From: Megalonaias nervosa
Lineage: Eukaryota; Mollusca; Bivalvia; Unionida; Unionidae
Direction: 5' to 3'
NCBI GenBank assembly: GCA_016617855.1
Contig: JAECUM010001865.1
Coordinates: 57,593-121,592 of the forward strand
Length of the DNA: 64,000 nt
Numbering within the stretch: the stretch's first letter is position 1; each line of letters begins with the position of its first letter. Of the stretch, positions 19,641 through 28,899 are shown in pieces. The notes beneath the pieces are model-generated. The model did no database searches. It saw nothing but the letters and a program-made list of their open reading frames with translations, and was not told the DNA's origin. Made by a program: the position numbers and the translations under genes.

Positions 19641-20188
19641 ATGGATACCTGGAAACTTTATTACCTTTTGATAAACAGTTCGTACACCGCTTCTTGGAAT
19701 CCTGTCGTGTGCGCTAAAGATGAACTTCCTCATCGCAAACCTAAAGACCATCAAGCTTATGTCGTCAACACGGACGTCATCTCCCAGGAATCCACTGGGT
19801 ACCCTTCTACTTTCTCCACGATGCCTGTGTGGAATATTTTGATTCGTATGGATTACCGCCTTTAGAAGACGACAGCATCATGAGAAGAAATCCCCAGACG
19901 ACTCGCTTCAATAATGTGAAATTACAAGGCACAGATTCCATGGTGTGTGGACAATATTGTGTGTATTTTCTTCATCAACGCAGTCTTGGATATCCCTTAG
20001 AACATTTAGTGACTTATTTTGATCGTGACTGTTCTAGAAACGATGAAAAAGTAGATCGATGGTTTTGTGACCATTATGGATATCTCTTGTCTTTAGCTAG
20101 GAAACGTAGTGGACATCAATGGCCCAATGACTTCCTTCTGTGGAAGTCTAACTTGACTTCACAACGTAGTCAACCTTGTCCAAAATAG
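19641..20188 (+). pseudogene. Adenain-like cysteine protease, one frameshift
   Basis: About 183 codons from an ATG at 19641. The N-terminal part has VVCAKDELP and AYVVNTDVISQE. A frame change between about 19770 and 19793 separates it from the rest. Catalytic residues are present: H in IHW (19793-19795), D in EYFDSYG (19841-19843), Q in KLQGTDS and C in MVCGQYC (19946-19948). The C-terminal frame is open to the TAG at 20188. In adenovirus and Polintons this C5/ULP1-type enzyme matures capsid proteins. Only one lesion is seen, fewer than in neighbouring genes. Confidence 0.9.
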
Positions 20189-20238
20189 TTAGTTTGAAAA
20201 AAAAATTGTTATTTTATTGGTTGGTTAATTATTGGTTG

Positions 20239-20244
20239 AATAAA
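20239..20244 (+). terminator. AATAAA poly(A) signal after the core block
   Basis: AATAAA about 50 bases after the protease stop, in an A/T-rich tail; no hairpin. It marks the end of the core gene block. Confidence 0.6.
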
Positions 20245-20384
20245 AAAAATGTTATCTTTTGAAAAAGTGTTGGTGGGTTGTTTTGAAAAAAATATTTATC
20301 ACTATACAAGCTCTTTGTCTTCTCTCTATCCGTTACTATGAGATAAGCTATATAGCGTTCCGACCCGAAAATATCCTAGGGTTA

Positions 20385-20415
20385 TTTTCTATCGCGTCCG
20401 CGCTTGAGACATAAA
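20385..20415 (+). promoter_or_regulatory. Arm-gene promoter block, copy A
   Basis: TTTTCTATCGCGTCCGCG then CTTGAGACATAAA. The block CGTCSGYGCTTSAGAC recurs at 22789-22814 and 24190-24222, each time upstream of a small coiled-coil gene. Confidence 0.6.
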
Positions 20416-21927
20416 GCGCGGCGGTCTCCAGTCTGACCATCCCATTCACATTCATTCCATTTGATCCATTCATTCACGCAGTGGACGTCGAGGGAGCAAC
20501 ACTGGAGCGCCAAGCCTGCGTTATCGTATGGGGAATAGGAGGGGGCAGGGCTACAATCAGTGCTCCGATAAGGGTGGAGTGGAAAAAACGTGCTGCACAT
20601 GGGCCACGACTAGCTAACCAAATAGAAGAAAAAGATGCGTAGCCCTTGTATGTGTTAGCTGCCTGCGGAGACCTAACTACCAACCCATCGAGATGAGACT
20701 CACCTATCCACCCAACGATTAGTTACACCATAACTGCAACTGGCGTATCTTTAGTCCAGTATTAACGCTGTGACCGGAAAGATATCAAGACTGGAAAGGA
20801 AATGGTGGAATTTGTCTGGGGTTTTGTGCTGTTGTCCACAGATGAAGAACAAGCCAGCCTGAATACCAGTGCAGACCAAATCCGGAAAAGCCTAGACGTC
20901 CCTGGACTCGGCATGAAAAGACCAAGCAACCTATTAATCTTGCCTGGGTGACTGTATTTGGTTTTCATTTTGGCTCGAAAACCGTTTTTGATTATATCTT
21001 TATTCTGTAGCTCTAATTTGATCCTTTTGTTACCGCCATTAAAATTACTCTTAGTTGTTATGCGTGATACAAAACATGCATGAGTCATTTTGACTTAGCT
21101 GATTGGCACATTTTAGGAATATTTATGTACACTTTGTACACTAAATTCCAACTTTGAATGTAATTAATAATGAAAATTAGTAACTTGTTTGATTTGGTTA
21201 ATTGCACAGGTGGCTTACACGTTATTGGATTATTTATATGTCCATTATATAACTGGACTGAATTTGAAAAATTAAGTACGGACTGGCGTTTCGGGGCCCT
21301 GTCGCGTTCGCGCCAATTGCCGAGTCCCTTTCCTCCTTTTCCTCACTCGGACACCTGTACCACGACGGAGATGTGGAACAATTTCTACCCGTCCAGCACC
21401 AGGTGTCCCGATGTAACGTCATAGTCGCGACGAATCGTGACTGGCGTCTCATTCTGCTTTGGTTGACACCTGGTATCGCTGAAGATTGGACTCCCAATCC
21501 AGATTTAACTTGAGTGCGTGTTGGGTCTATTCCCACTCAAGTAAAGTCTCTGAGCGCTAGCTGGCGCTGTGGCGGAGTGGCATGTGGGTGCATGGCGAAA
21601 CATGCTGCATGTGTGGACTGGAGACCCATACGTGGATGAAGAAAGATAGTCCGGTAATACCTGCATGCCAACGAGTCTGCTCTTATAATGAGGAGTGTGC
21701 TGTTGTGGTTAAAAGTTAAGCACTTTACCCTTCAGTATTCAAGTCAATTCACCAGCTGCGTATTTAATCAGGTCGTTTAGGACTTAGTTGACCCACGACC
21801 TGATGGCACAATTATCAGCACTCTTTGACGTCTGGGGGATGAGGTTCTAATTCCTTCCCCTAGGAATAATTAACAGCCTGCGGTGCAGGCATAAACCAGT
21901 GGCACATGCACTAATGTGCGCTCGCCT

Positions 21928-22016
<89 letters not shown>
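20416..22016. other. Mostly non-coding stretch in right-arm cassette A
   Basis: A frame without ATG is open from about 20414 to 20640 (includes HAVDVEGATLERQAC and IRVEWKKRAAHGP) and may be a broken first part of the cassette gene. From 20700 to 21928 no gene is seen on either strand. A long (CT)n run ends the stretch at 22014. Sequence may have been inserted between promoter A and the gene at 22017-22394. Confidence 0.4.
21929..22014. repeat. (CT)n microsatellite
   Basis: About 43 uninterrupted CT units directly upstream of the reading frame at 22017. Confidence 0.95.
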
Positions 22017-22017
<1 letters not shown>

Positions 22018-22394
22018 CATCCATTGTTGACTCATCCACCTATGATATAGCTAAGCTGAACGCCGCCTACGTGAATTTACATCGCTTTAGGCAAAACCTG
22101 ATACCCAAGCCTGATGAAACTGAAAATGTCAGGATGTTAAGAATGGCCCAAGACCTGATAGAAGATGTGTTTAAAGACGAAATCAAGAAGGAGCAAGAAG
22201 AATGGACCGAGAAGTATACACTTCAGAAACAGCAGAGAGAACAGCAACATCAGCAGCAACAACAGCAGGAGCCAGACAGAGGTTTTGTGGACTGTCGTGT
22301 AGACACGAAAGAATTCTCCTTCTCCTTCCGCAGAAGCAGGCCCTATCCTGTGGAAAAGCCTGCAGCCAGACGGGGACGCAATCTTAGACGATAA
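22017..22394 (+). pseudogene. Arm gene A: coiled-coil protein with Gln run and basic tail
   Basis: Open from 22017 (no ATG; GTG at 22071). It reads DIAKLNAAYVNLHRFRQNL, then MLRMAQDLIEDVFKDEIKKE and a charged helix ending in a Gln-rich stretch (QQREQQHQQQQQQE), then Phe/Ser and a basic tail KPAARRGRNLRR. The start seems lost next to the (CT)n run. The stop is 28 bases before a histone-type hairpin. Composition parallels the genes at 4068-4700 and 23157-23649: helix, low-complexity linker, basic tail. Function unknown; nuclear or DNA-associated role is inference. Confidence 0.55.
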
Positions 22395-22422
22395 TAGATT
22401 GGTATACCCCCCTCAACAAAAC

Positions 22423-22478
22423 AATCCTTTTCAGGGCTACCCCCAACTATCTAGAAAAGGGATAGTAGTCAAATTGCC
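22423..22478 (+). terminator. Histone-type 3' hairpin, purine box, TTGCC (cassette A)
   Basis: AATCCT, loop TTTC, AGGGCT (22423-22438; one mismatch and a wobble), then ACCCCCA, CTAGAAAAGGGATAG (22451-22465) and TTGCC (22474-22478). Confidence 0.75.
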
Positions 22479-22514
22479 AAAATATTTGTCTGTCTTTTTG
22501 TGTGTTGGTTGTTT

Positions 22515-22690
22515 AAAAATAGAAATGTGCCTATAAACACTTCGTTTCTCTGACTTGTAAGATGGTGTGTGTATATGTTTGTTTGTAAGTAAAAAATAGA
22601 AGGGTGCCTATAAATACTTCGTTTCCCTGACTTAGTTTCCCTGACTTGTGAGATAGTGTGTTTTTTATATGTAGGAGTGATAATAAAGTG
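22515..22690. repeat. Two imperfect ~85-base tandem units between cassettes
   Basis: AAATAGAAATGTGCCTATAA (22517) recurs as AAATAGAAGGGTGCCTATAA (22594), each followed by ACACTTCGTTT/ATACTTCGTTT, CTGACTTG and AGATRGTGTG. A related GTGACTATAAACAC sits at 23987 after the next cassette, so the spacer may have been duplicated with the cassettes. Confidence 0.65.
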
Positions 22691-22788
22691 TGTTTGTGGG
22701 TGAAAGGTCAACGTGTTTCTTTTAGGTCCGACTGTTCCATTTTATGGATAGTGGAGTGGGTATTGTTAGTTGTTGTGTAAGGGGGATG

Positions 22789-22814
22789 ATTTCCTTCTCG
22801 TCCGCGCTTCAGAC
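22789..22814 (+). promoter_or_regulatory. Arm-gene promoter block, copy B
   Basis: ATTTCCTTCTCGTCCGCGC then TTCAGAC, preceded by TAAGGGGGATG. It is the same block as copies A and C; the TATA-like part is lost here. Confidence 0.55.
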
Positions 22815-23156
22815 TGACGCGTTCGTCAATCTGGCTTCCCAGGGAACGTCCACTAGCACAACTGGACAGAATTTGACATACAATCACGTCGGTCCGGGCC
22901 CTTTGGAGCGTACACGGCATCAGCAGTTGGCGTCCCCCGCCGGGTCCCCTTCCTCCGTTCCACCTCCTGACATACAATTAAAAAGTATGACTATCGTACA
23001 TAAAAGCGGTGTTTTTGCGGCATCATTCCTGAAACACCGACCAATTAAAAAGCTCAACAACTCAGCATTAACGAGTCGCAAAAGCTCTTAGTTAGCATAG
23101 GCGACTTTAATCCTTCTCAGTCAGTCAGTACCCATCGTTGATTCGTCAACTTCCAA

Positions 23157-23649
23157 ATGCATCGGGAGTATGCCAGACGCATCCTGGACGAGCTGGCAAT
23201 GGAGCCCATTGCAGAAAGTGCCAGGATAAAAAAGGAGGAAGAGGAAAATAAAAAGAAAGAAGAAGAGGAAAAGAAGAAAGAGATCCTGCCTCTCCTCATA
23301 CTTAGACCTGTGTGTGAGGTGAAACCTATGGCGAGGACACCTCCACAGCCACAACCAGCACCACAGCCACTACCACCGAGAGCCTCTGTCCCCCAGACAG
23401 AAAACTGGTATGAGGAGTTGGAGAGGCAGCACAGAGAATGGGAACCGCAGAGAGATCAACCACAACATCCACGGGTCAGGCATAGGAAAAGACAGATGGT
23501 AACAAGTCTTCAGAATTCCAGACACTGAAGATTGGGGTAATGAAGCCAATCAAGCTGCCTCTGCGCTCCAAACCACAACTGCGAATTGGGACAATGACTG
23601 GAGCAGGAGATGTGTCTGTCGTGCCCGGCCTGGAAGATGCCAACATTAA
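23157..23649 (+). pseudogene. Arm gene B: coiled-coil, Pro-rich protein with one frameshift
   Basis: ATG at 23157: MHREYARRILDELAMEPIAE, a K/E coiled coil (KKEEEENKKKEEEEKKKE), then Pro/Gln-rich sequence and a WYEELERQHREWEPQR helix. The frame stops at 23528 after a basic stretch. One base shift near 23505 leads into DTEDWGNEANQAASALQ and NWDNDW, ending at a TAA at 23647-23649, 32 bases before the hairpin, a spacing that favours this as the true end. No known family. Promoter block B lies 340 bases upstream; the interval may hold a lost 5' part. Confidence 0.55.
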
Positions 23650-23681
23650 TCAAATGTGCATTTATAGTTGGAAAAAAACCC

Positions 23682-23735
23682 AGCCCTTTTCAGGGCTAAC
23701 CAGATCTCTAGAAAAGAGAGACTGATCAAGTTGCC
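23682..23735 (+). terminator. Histone-type 3' hairpin, purine box, TTGCC (cassette B)
   Basis: The best copy: AGCCCT, loop TTTC, AGGGCT (23682-23697), a perfect 6-base stem and 4-base loop, followed by AACCA, CTCTAGAAAAGAGAGA (23706-23721) and TTGCC (23731-23735). Confidence 0.85.
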
Positions 23736-23745
23736 AATCATATAA

Positions 23746-23935
23746 TTGTGTATTTGTGTGTGTGTGTGTGTGTGTGTGTGTTTGTGTGCGCGCGTACGTT
23801 TGTGTGTCTGTTTGTGTGCGCGCGTACGTTTGTGTATGTGTGTTTGTATGCGTGCGCGTACGTTAGTGTTTGTATTTGTGTTTGTATGCGTGCGCGCGTA
23901 CGTTTGTGTGTATGTGTGTTTGTGTTTGTTTTTTT
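23746..23935. repeat. GT-rich microsatellite/minisatellite
   Basis: (GT)n followed by several units of GTGTGCGCGCGTACGTTTGT and variants. It is open in several frames only because of its composition. Confidence 0.9.
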
Positions 23936-24189
23936 CCCTTAACAAATCCTTGTCCCTAAACTAAGTATTTGTGAATGTGGAGTAGTGTGACTATAAACAC
24001 AAACTCATTTGCTGATGTAATTGTAGGTAATGGTATGTTTTGTAAATAACAAATTTCAATCTCCACTATGTATTGATAGTGGTTTTGTTAGTATTAGTGT
24101 GTTGTTTTGTATAAAAATTTATTTTAGGTTAGCACTCTCATCACTGTGGATTGTTTGGTAGGTGATATAGGTAATTGGTAAGAGGGATG

Positions 24190-24222
24190 TTTTCCTTCAC
24201 GTCGGTGCTTGAGACATATAAA
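24190..24222 (+). promoter_or_regulatory. Arm-gene promoter block, copy C
   Basis: TTTTCCTTCACGTCGGTG then CTTGAGACATATAAA; TATAAA (24217-24222) lies 42 bases before the ATG at 24265. Preceded by TAAGAGGGATG, as in copy B. GAGCATTCGTCATTT follows, similar to the CATTC cap-site type of histone genes. Confidence 0.65.
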
Positions 24223-24264
24223 ATGGAGCATTCGTCATTTGCGCCATTCAACACTGAATAAAAA

Positions 24265-24665
24265 ATGGCCAGCAACATGGAGAAGATGATAAAATTGCAA
24301 GAAGCAGTGGATAGAGTAGGCATGGTGGAGGAAATGTTGGTTAGGATATAGTATGGGGCTTATAGCCAAACAGATTGAGCGTGGAGATCAATAATTTGAA
24401 GAAAGGGAAAAAAAATATTAAAGGAACTAATCAAACAGGAAAAGGAGGAGAAGAAGGAGAATGAGAAAAAGAGCAAAAAGAAGAAATTAAAAGATGGAAC
24501 GAGAAGATGGAAAAAGAAGAGGAGAACGAGAAGAGGAAGAAATAGGAGGAGGACAAGGAGAAGGAGGAAGAGGAGGAGGAAAAAGATGAGAAGAAGAAGA
24601 CAAATGTAGCGAAGAAGATAAGGAACTGGTGGAAAAGAAGAAGAGAGGAGAGTCAGTAGAAGAAA
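24265..24665 (+). pseudogene. Arm gene C: K/E-rich coiled-coil gene, broken
   Basis: ATG at 24265 gives MASNMEKMIKLQEAVDRVG and stops at 24351 after 28 codons. Further stops and a frame change follow, then about 250 bases of almost pure purine encoding Lys/Glu in one frame and Arg/Lys in others (LKELIKQEKEEKKENEKKS). The histone-type hairpin of the right TIR begins at 24672. The opening resembles the flank gene at 2128-2361 (MASQHRK..., LDRV). Probably a coiled-coil protein like its neighbours; function unknown. Confidence 0.5.
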
Positions 24666-24671
24666 TCCAAA

Positions 24672-24721
24672 AGCCCTTTTCAGGGCCACTCCATTGCCTC
24701 GAAAAGATTTACTCTCTTGCC
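24672..24721 (+). terminator. Histone-type 3' hairpin, purine box, TTGCC (right TIR)
   Basis: AGCCCT, loop TTTC, AGGGCC (24672-24687), CACTCCA, CCTCGAAAAGATTT (24697-24710) and TTGCC (24717-24721). It is the mirror image of 3532-3581, so both TIRs end outermost genes with this signal. Confidence 0.8.
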
Positions 24722-25234
24722 AAAAAAATTTTTTGTTGATTTTTTGGTGTGATAGGTTGATATTCGTCAATCTATGTTTGTGTTTTTTGTGTGATAGGTT
24801 AATATTCATCAATTTATGTTTGTGTTTTCTGTGTGATAGAATGATGTTCATCAGTCTATGTTTGTGTCCTATGTCTATATCTCTGTCTATGTCTCTAACC
24901 CTGTCTCTAACGAAGTCTCTATGTCTATGTCTCTATTGTCCCTAGAGTAACGCGTATTCAGGTCAGCCCTTGCCACAGTGTTGCCAGTATTCCGCCCGAT
25001 TGAGGTCAGCCACTTGCAACATTGTTGTCAGTGTCCAGTACCCTGACGTCACCCCTGTTCAATTTCCCTTGAAGCTAACAGTCCACCCTGTTCATTATCT
25101 GTTTTGAGGCTATAGTACAATCCCCTAAATTTAACATAGAAGTCTACGTGAGGCTATAAATTTTGAGTCTATAGTACAACCCCCAAATTTAATGTAGAAG
25201 TCCCATTGAGGCTAAAGTATCCCACTTCACTACT

Positions 25235-25242
25235 AAGCGCTT
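25235..25242. repeat. Terminal octamer AAGCGCTT, right
   Basis: Right-hand partner of 3061-3068. If the octamer is host target sequence, the element proper runs AGTAG...CTACT (3069-25234), starting with AG and ending with CT. Confidence 0.6.
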
Positions 25243-25850
25243 CCCATGAAGACGAGTTTGTTTTGCGTTTTGTTTGTTTGGGTTATTAACCACCTTATAC
25301 CAAATAATTTATATGGGCCGAGATACGTCTTACAAATCAAGCGGTGCCAATGCTTACTTTGTGTGTGGGGGGGGGGGAATTGGGGTTGGGGTTGGGGGAA
25401 TATTTACCGCGTTGTGCGGCGGGCCCTTGTGTTCTCAGACTTTGTAGCACCTTATATCCCTTTATGCTTTGGGGTCGAATTAGTGGGTTCTGTGTTTAAG
25501 TTATGTGTAACTAACCGGTCTATGCCCCTTGTGCAGCGGGGCCTGATGGTCTGGGCTTTGGAACACCTTATATTCTTATATAATTTTGGGATCTGATTCT
25601 CGGGTCCTATGGCTAAGTTATTTATTGTGAACTAATCTTTGTCCCTCTGTGTGACGGAGTCTTCTGACGTGGGCTAAGGACCACCTGACATGTAGTCTTT
25701 ATTAGGGTCTGAGTTACTGTTTGAATTAATCCACGGTCTTTTGCCTATATCATTTTATTGTTGTTGTTTTGTATTTTTAACAGTAGAGAAGGAAGTGGAT
25801 TGCATATTTTGTAATTATAGATCAGAGTTATTTGGTTAGTGGAAGGTAAG
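25243..25850. other. Right flank, no gene
   Basis: G/T-rich sequence with a G run near 25367-25377. A 116-codon open frame at 25246-25596 has no recognisable features and begins at the element border. Confidence 0.5.
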
Positions 25851-26066
25851 TTGTTGTTGTTGTTGTGGGGTTTAACGCCATTTTTCAGCACACGATAGGC
25901 TATACATGGTGGCCAGTATTAATGGTGGAGGAAGAACCCGGGAAAACCCCGGAAAGAACCACCGACCCACGAGAAGCTACTGGCAAGCTTTCTCACAAAT
26001 CTACATCGGCCGAATCCGAGACTCGAACCCACGCAGACAGAGGTGAGATGGCAGTGAGCGTGGAAG
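25851..26066 (-). repeat. SINE-like repeat, copy 1
   Basis: Matches 62435-62640 over its length (GGTTTAACGCCATTTT, CAGCACA, GGAGGAAGAACCC, CGAGAAGCTACTGGCAAG, CACGCAGACAG). On the minus strand GTGGGTTCGAGTCTC is a good tRNA-type B box, which suggests a tRNA-derived SINE head. Confidence 0.65.
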
Positions 26067-26950
26067 GTAAGAATGGGTTCGATCGTGGATTAAAGACGCA
26101 CATCGACAGTTCGGCCATTCGCGTCTCTACCACTGCTGCATACCAAGCACGCACTTCTGGCGTTGACTTTGTTTGATCACAAGTCCAAAAGTAAAGTGTT
26201 CCGAATGAATTCCAGTGGTGTTCAGAATATATTCCAATCTTGAATGTGCTGGTGTGCCAATAGTCTTAAATGAGCTAATATGCGATCAGTCTTGATGTAT
26301 CATAATGATATGATCTAAAATGTCTACCAATGATTTCACAATAATTCTAAAATAGTGATTTAGTCCCAATGTTAATGAGGTCTTTGTAATTCCAATGAAT
26401 AATTTAAATAAATAAATCCTTTCAAATTATAACCGACCACAACTAAAAGACTGACTTTGCTACATGTGTTGAGATTGGAACGAGTACTTCTTATGTAAAC
26501 AACCTTAAAATAAAACCTAAGACACAGTAAGATGACCGAAATGAGGGTCAAAAGTTCATTTTTAGAATATTCTAAGTTGTAAGTAAAGTGAGGTCATTTA
26601 CTTAAATTTGAGTAAAGAACATGCCAAATATCAGGCAGACCAGGAATTTCGAAGGGAAACACAAATATCCTGAACTCAGATTCAAGTGAACATGTTTACA
26701 AAAATAATCTTAAGGCTTAGTCTGCGCTCATCGACAAAAAATAGCTATGTAATATGTTATTTACAGAATGACCTTTACAATCTACAATCATGAACAAAAG
26801 TTAAACACACTGTGTAGATATACCTAGCACCTCCCATCATAAAGAAACATAACGATTTATATAATAAAGCTTTATTTTACATGTTTATCAAGTATACATG
26901 TGATACTATAATAACTAAAATTACACAGCATGATGTCTTATGAATGTCAC
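26067..26950. other. AT-rich, no feature seen
   Basis: No open frame above background and no repeat recognised. Confidence 0.4.
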
Positions 26951-26954
26951 AAGA

Positions 26955-27240
26955 TATCCACACAAAAAGCAATATTGTAGTTCTGTACACGTGAAAATGC
27001 ATCTGCAGTCAGAACATCCTTTCCTTTGATGTGCCTAATGTCAATGTTGTATTCCTGCAACATCAAACTCCACCTAGACAATATATGGTTTTTGTTTGTC
27101 AATGAAAGTAAGGGGGTTATAATCAATGAATACAATAATCGGAGAAGGAGCTAAACCAATACACACTTCAAAGTGTTGCAAAGCCAATATCAAAACGAAC
27201 ATTCCTGCTCAATTCTGGAATAATTTCTATGTGTTTGTTT
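26955..27240 (-). pseudogene. Ty3/gypsy retrotransposon RNase H fragment
   Basis: On the minus strand two frames hold the end of a Ty3/gypsy RNase H: PSPIIVFIDYNPLTFI in one, then after a shift HILSRWSLMLQEYNIDIRHI and KGKDVLTADAFSRVQ in another. The family pattern is D-H-x-P-L...R-W-x-L-x-L-Q-x-Y...I-x-H-x-x-G-K...A-D-x-x-S-R. The H of DH is Y here. No other part of the retrotransposon is seen; it is a short dead scrap beside the Polinton remnant. Confidence 0.75.
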
Positions 27241-27613
27241 TATTTCGTTTTAGAAAAATAACACTCTGGGTATGTTTGCAATTATTTTAAAATAGGCCTG
27301 CTGTTGTTCCTGGAAAAATGATGACTGGCTTAGGCAGTAAAGATACCTTTGTTGTTGGTTTTTCCGTCGGTATATTTCAACAACGGATTGGGAAGAAGAT
27401 AACCAGTACGACTGCTGAGTAAAACGATCCACAGTTGTTTATCTATTTGTTGCAAACTCTAAACTGCAATGCTCAGATGACACAATATACCACAAAGATT
27501 TGGCAGAAAATTTGACTTTTAGGGACACGGTATAAACACCACATTCACAGGGATTGTTTGGGGGTTTTTTTCTTGAAGAGAGCAACTCAGAGAAGGAGAG
27601 GTAGCTGCTGTAT

Positions 27614-28300
27614 TCAACGGCATGGTGGTAACTTCTCCTTGATTTTAAGGTCTATGTGTTGTGAAGCTGCAATCCAAGAATAAAAATTATGTGTACACCC
27701 TTTCCAACAAACGTTGACTTCTAGGAGTCGACGTTTGCCCAAGTTACGTGTTCTTCGATCGAGAATGCTTTTGATATCGTAAAAGTCTTCTTTCTTGGTC
27801 ACTTGTTGTAACTGACGGAAGTAAATTATTCCTTTTAACACTTTTCTGTTCATATCTGCCAATTTATAGACAGGAGTATTACGTACACACTCTTGTCCAG
27901 TGACATGAAATAATACTGTCGTCTAGTTAGATAAGTAACCTTTGTCAAAGTGCATTTTGTTTTTCCAATGTGAACCTAATATTTGCTCTTTTATACTTAT
28001 TTTCTTTTTCTAGGTTGTGACGTTCTAAGCAATCGATCAAACGGCATCATTTCGTTCACAGATGTCACTTCTTCTGGTGCATATCCGATACGTTAATGTT
28101 ATGATTGATTGTAAGCTTTGACTAGACGTGGTGACATGTCAGTATATTTGAGGATGTGCTGATGAGTAAAATATTTTCACATACGTTGTTTCAAAGTTCT
28201 TTGAAAATGTTTCACGACACTAGCTTTCGTATCAGGAATTTGAGTAGTGACAGGAATTTGAGTAGTGAAAAAATTAAGCTATTTTTTGTTTTCGATTCTT
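27614..28300 (-). pseudogene. int: Second Polinton remnant: integrase C-terminal part
   Basis: On the minus strand, with stops and shifts: KYFTHQHILKYTDMSPRLVK, AYNQS, IGYAPEEVTSVNEM, then the chromodomain piece DVKSILDRRTRNLGKRR-like sequence at 27862-27614 (FYDIKSILDRRTRNLGKRR, CWKGC, FYSWIA). It aligns in order with 15440-16080 of the main element. The catalytic core upstream is gone. Differences are many, so it is an older or distinct copy and not a recent duplicate. Confidence 0.85.
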
Positions 28301-28329
28301 TTTGAAAGCTTTGCTAAGAAATTCGGTGC

Positions 28330-28610
28330 CTTTGCTTGACGTGTTTGATTAGCAACTCGTCCAATAAATTCTGGTGAAATAGTTTAAGACGTTGCAATAG
28401 TTGTCCGCACCGTTGCGATTTTTTTGTTTCTGACAAATCTGTTCGATCCATCAACGACTGCAATTCTTGTTGCAAGTTTGACATCTCGGTGAGATTTAAG
28501 ATTAGGAGATAAATGGGTATCCGTTGTTTGTATCAAGGATTGAGTTCCATCCATCGTCTGTATGAAACTAAAGTTAATTTTCGTCCTTCCGTAAGATCCA
28601 AAGGTACAAA
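28330..28610 (-). pseudogene. Second Polinton remnant: LVPYKRWMEY-type gene
   Basis: Minus strand: LVSYRRWMEL, then SLMDRTDLSETKKSQRCGQL and QRLKLFHQNLLDE, matching 14283-14540 of the main element. It joins directly to the integrase tail, so the DNA between (integrase catalytic core) is deleted. Confidence 0.75.
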
Positions 28611-28899
28611 TATAATGTTTTTCAAGAAAAGTGGGTCCTTTCTATCTTCTTCTTTATCATCATCTCATAACTCCTCCCAAACAAGGTCCAGCAATCGGTC
28701 GTAACCACGAAGCAGCCACTTATAACAATGGTTCAGTCGGCATGGATAGAAATCCACCTCGTTACTAGTATGTTTTATTTTGATTGATGAGCATTGTTTA
28801 CCATCTGGTGAAAAAGGTGACGATGTCGACCTAATCGTTTCTTCTGTATCTTGGTTAAAGTTATAGCTTCTTGGAAACATTCAAACAAGATTCACACAC

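Larger units (their letters stand above)
3061..25242. mobile_element. Polinton/Maverick (adintovirus-like) element, degraded
   Basis: The element is defined by inverted repeats at both ends and, between them, the hallmark Polinton set: protein-primed DNA polymerase B, retroviral-type integrase with chromodomain, A32-like packaging ATPase, adenain-like protease, double-jelly-roll major capsid protein and penton-like minor capsid protein. About 22 kb is near the upper end of the usual 15-20 kb. Each core gene except 19103-19588 is broken by stops or frameshifts, so the copy cannot make a full protein set. Extra cargo is two BIR genes, a CCHC zinc-knuckle gene and a family of coiled-coil genes with histone-type 3' ends. 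Confidence 0.95.
24669..25242. repeat. Right terminal inverted repeat
   Basis: Reverse-complement partner of 3061-3584. It is about 50 bases longer because of extra GTCTCTAAC/GTCTATGTCTCT units near 24880-24935. It also carries TGACGTCA at 25044-25051 and, at its inner edge, a plus-strand hairpin (24672-24687). Point differences between the two arms show that they have diverged since insertion. Confidence 0.9.

Noticed and set aside
22744..23091. 115-codon open frame in cassette B
   Set aside because: It runs across the promoter block and spacer, has no domain and would start before the promoter; most likely leader sequence open by chance.
23746..23964. Cys/Val-rich open frames
   Set aside because: They are translations of the GT-rich minisatellite.
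24360..24851. 163-codon minus-strand frame
   Set aside because: It is the opposite strand of the purine-rich Lys/Glu coding run and TIR; Leu/Phe/Ser-rich composition is a shadow.
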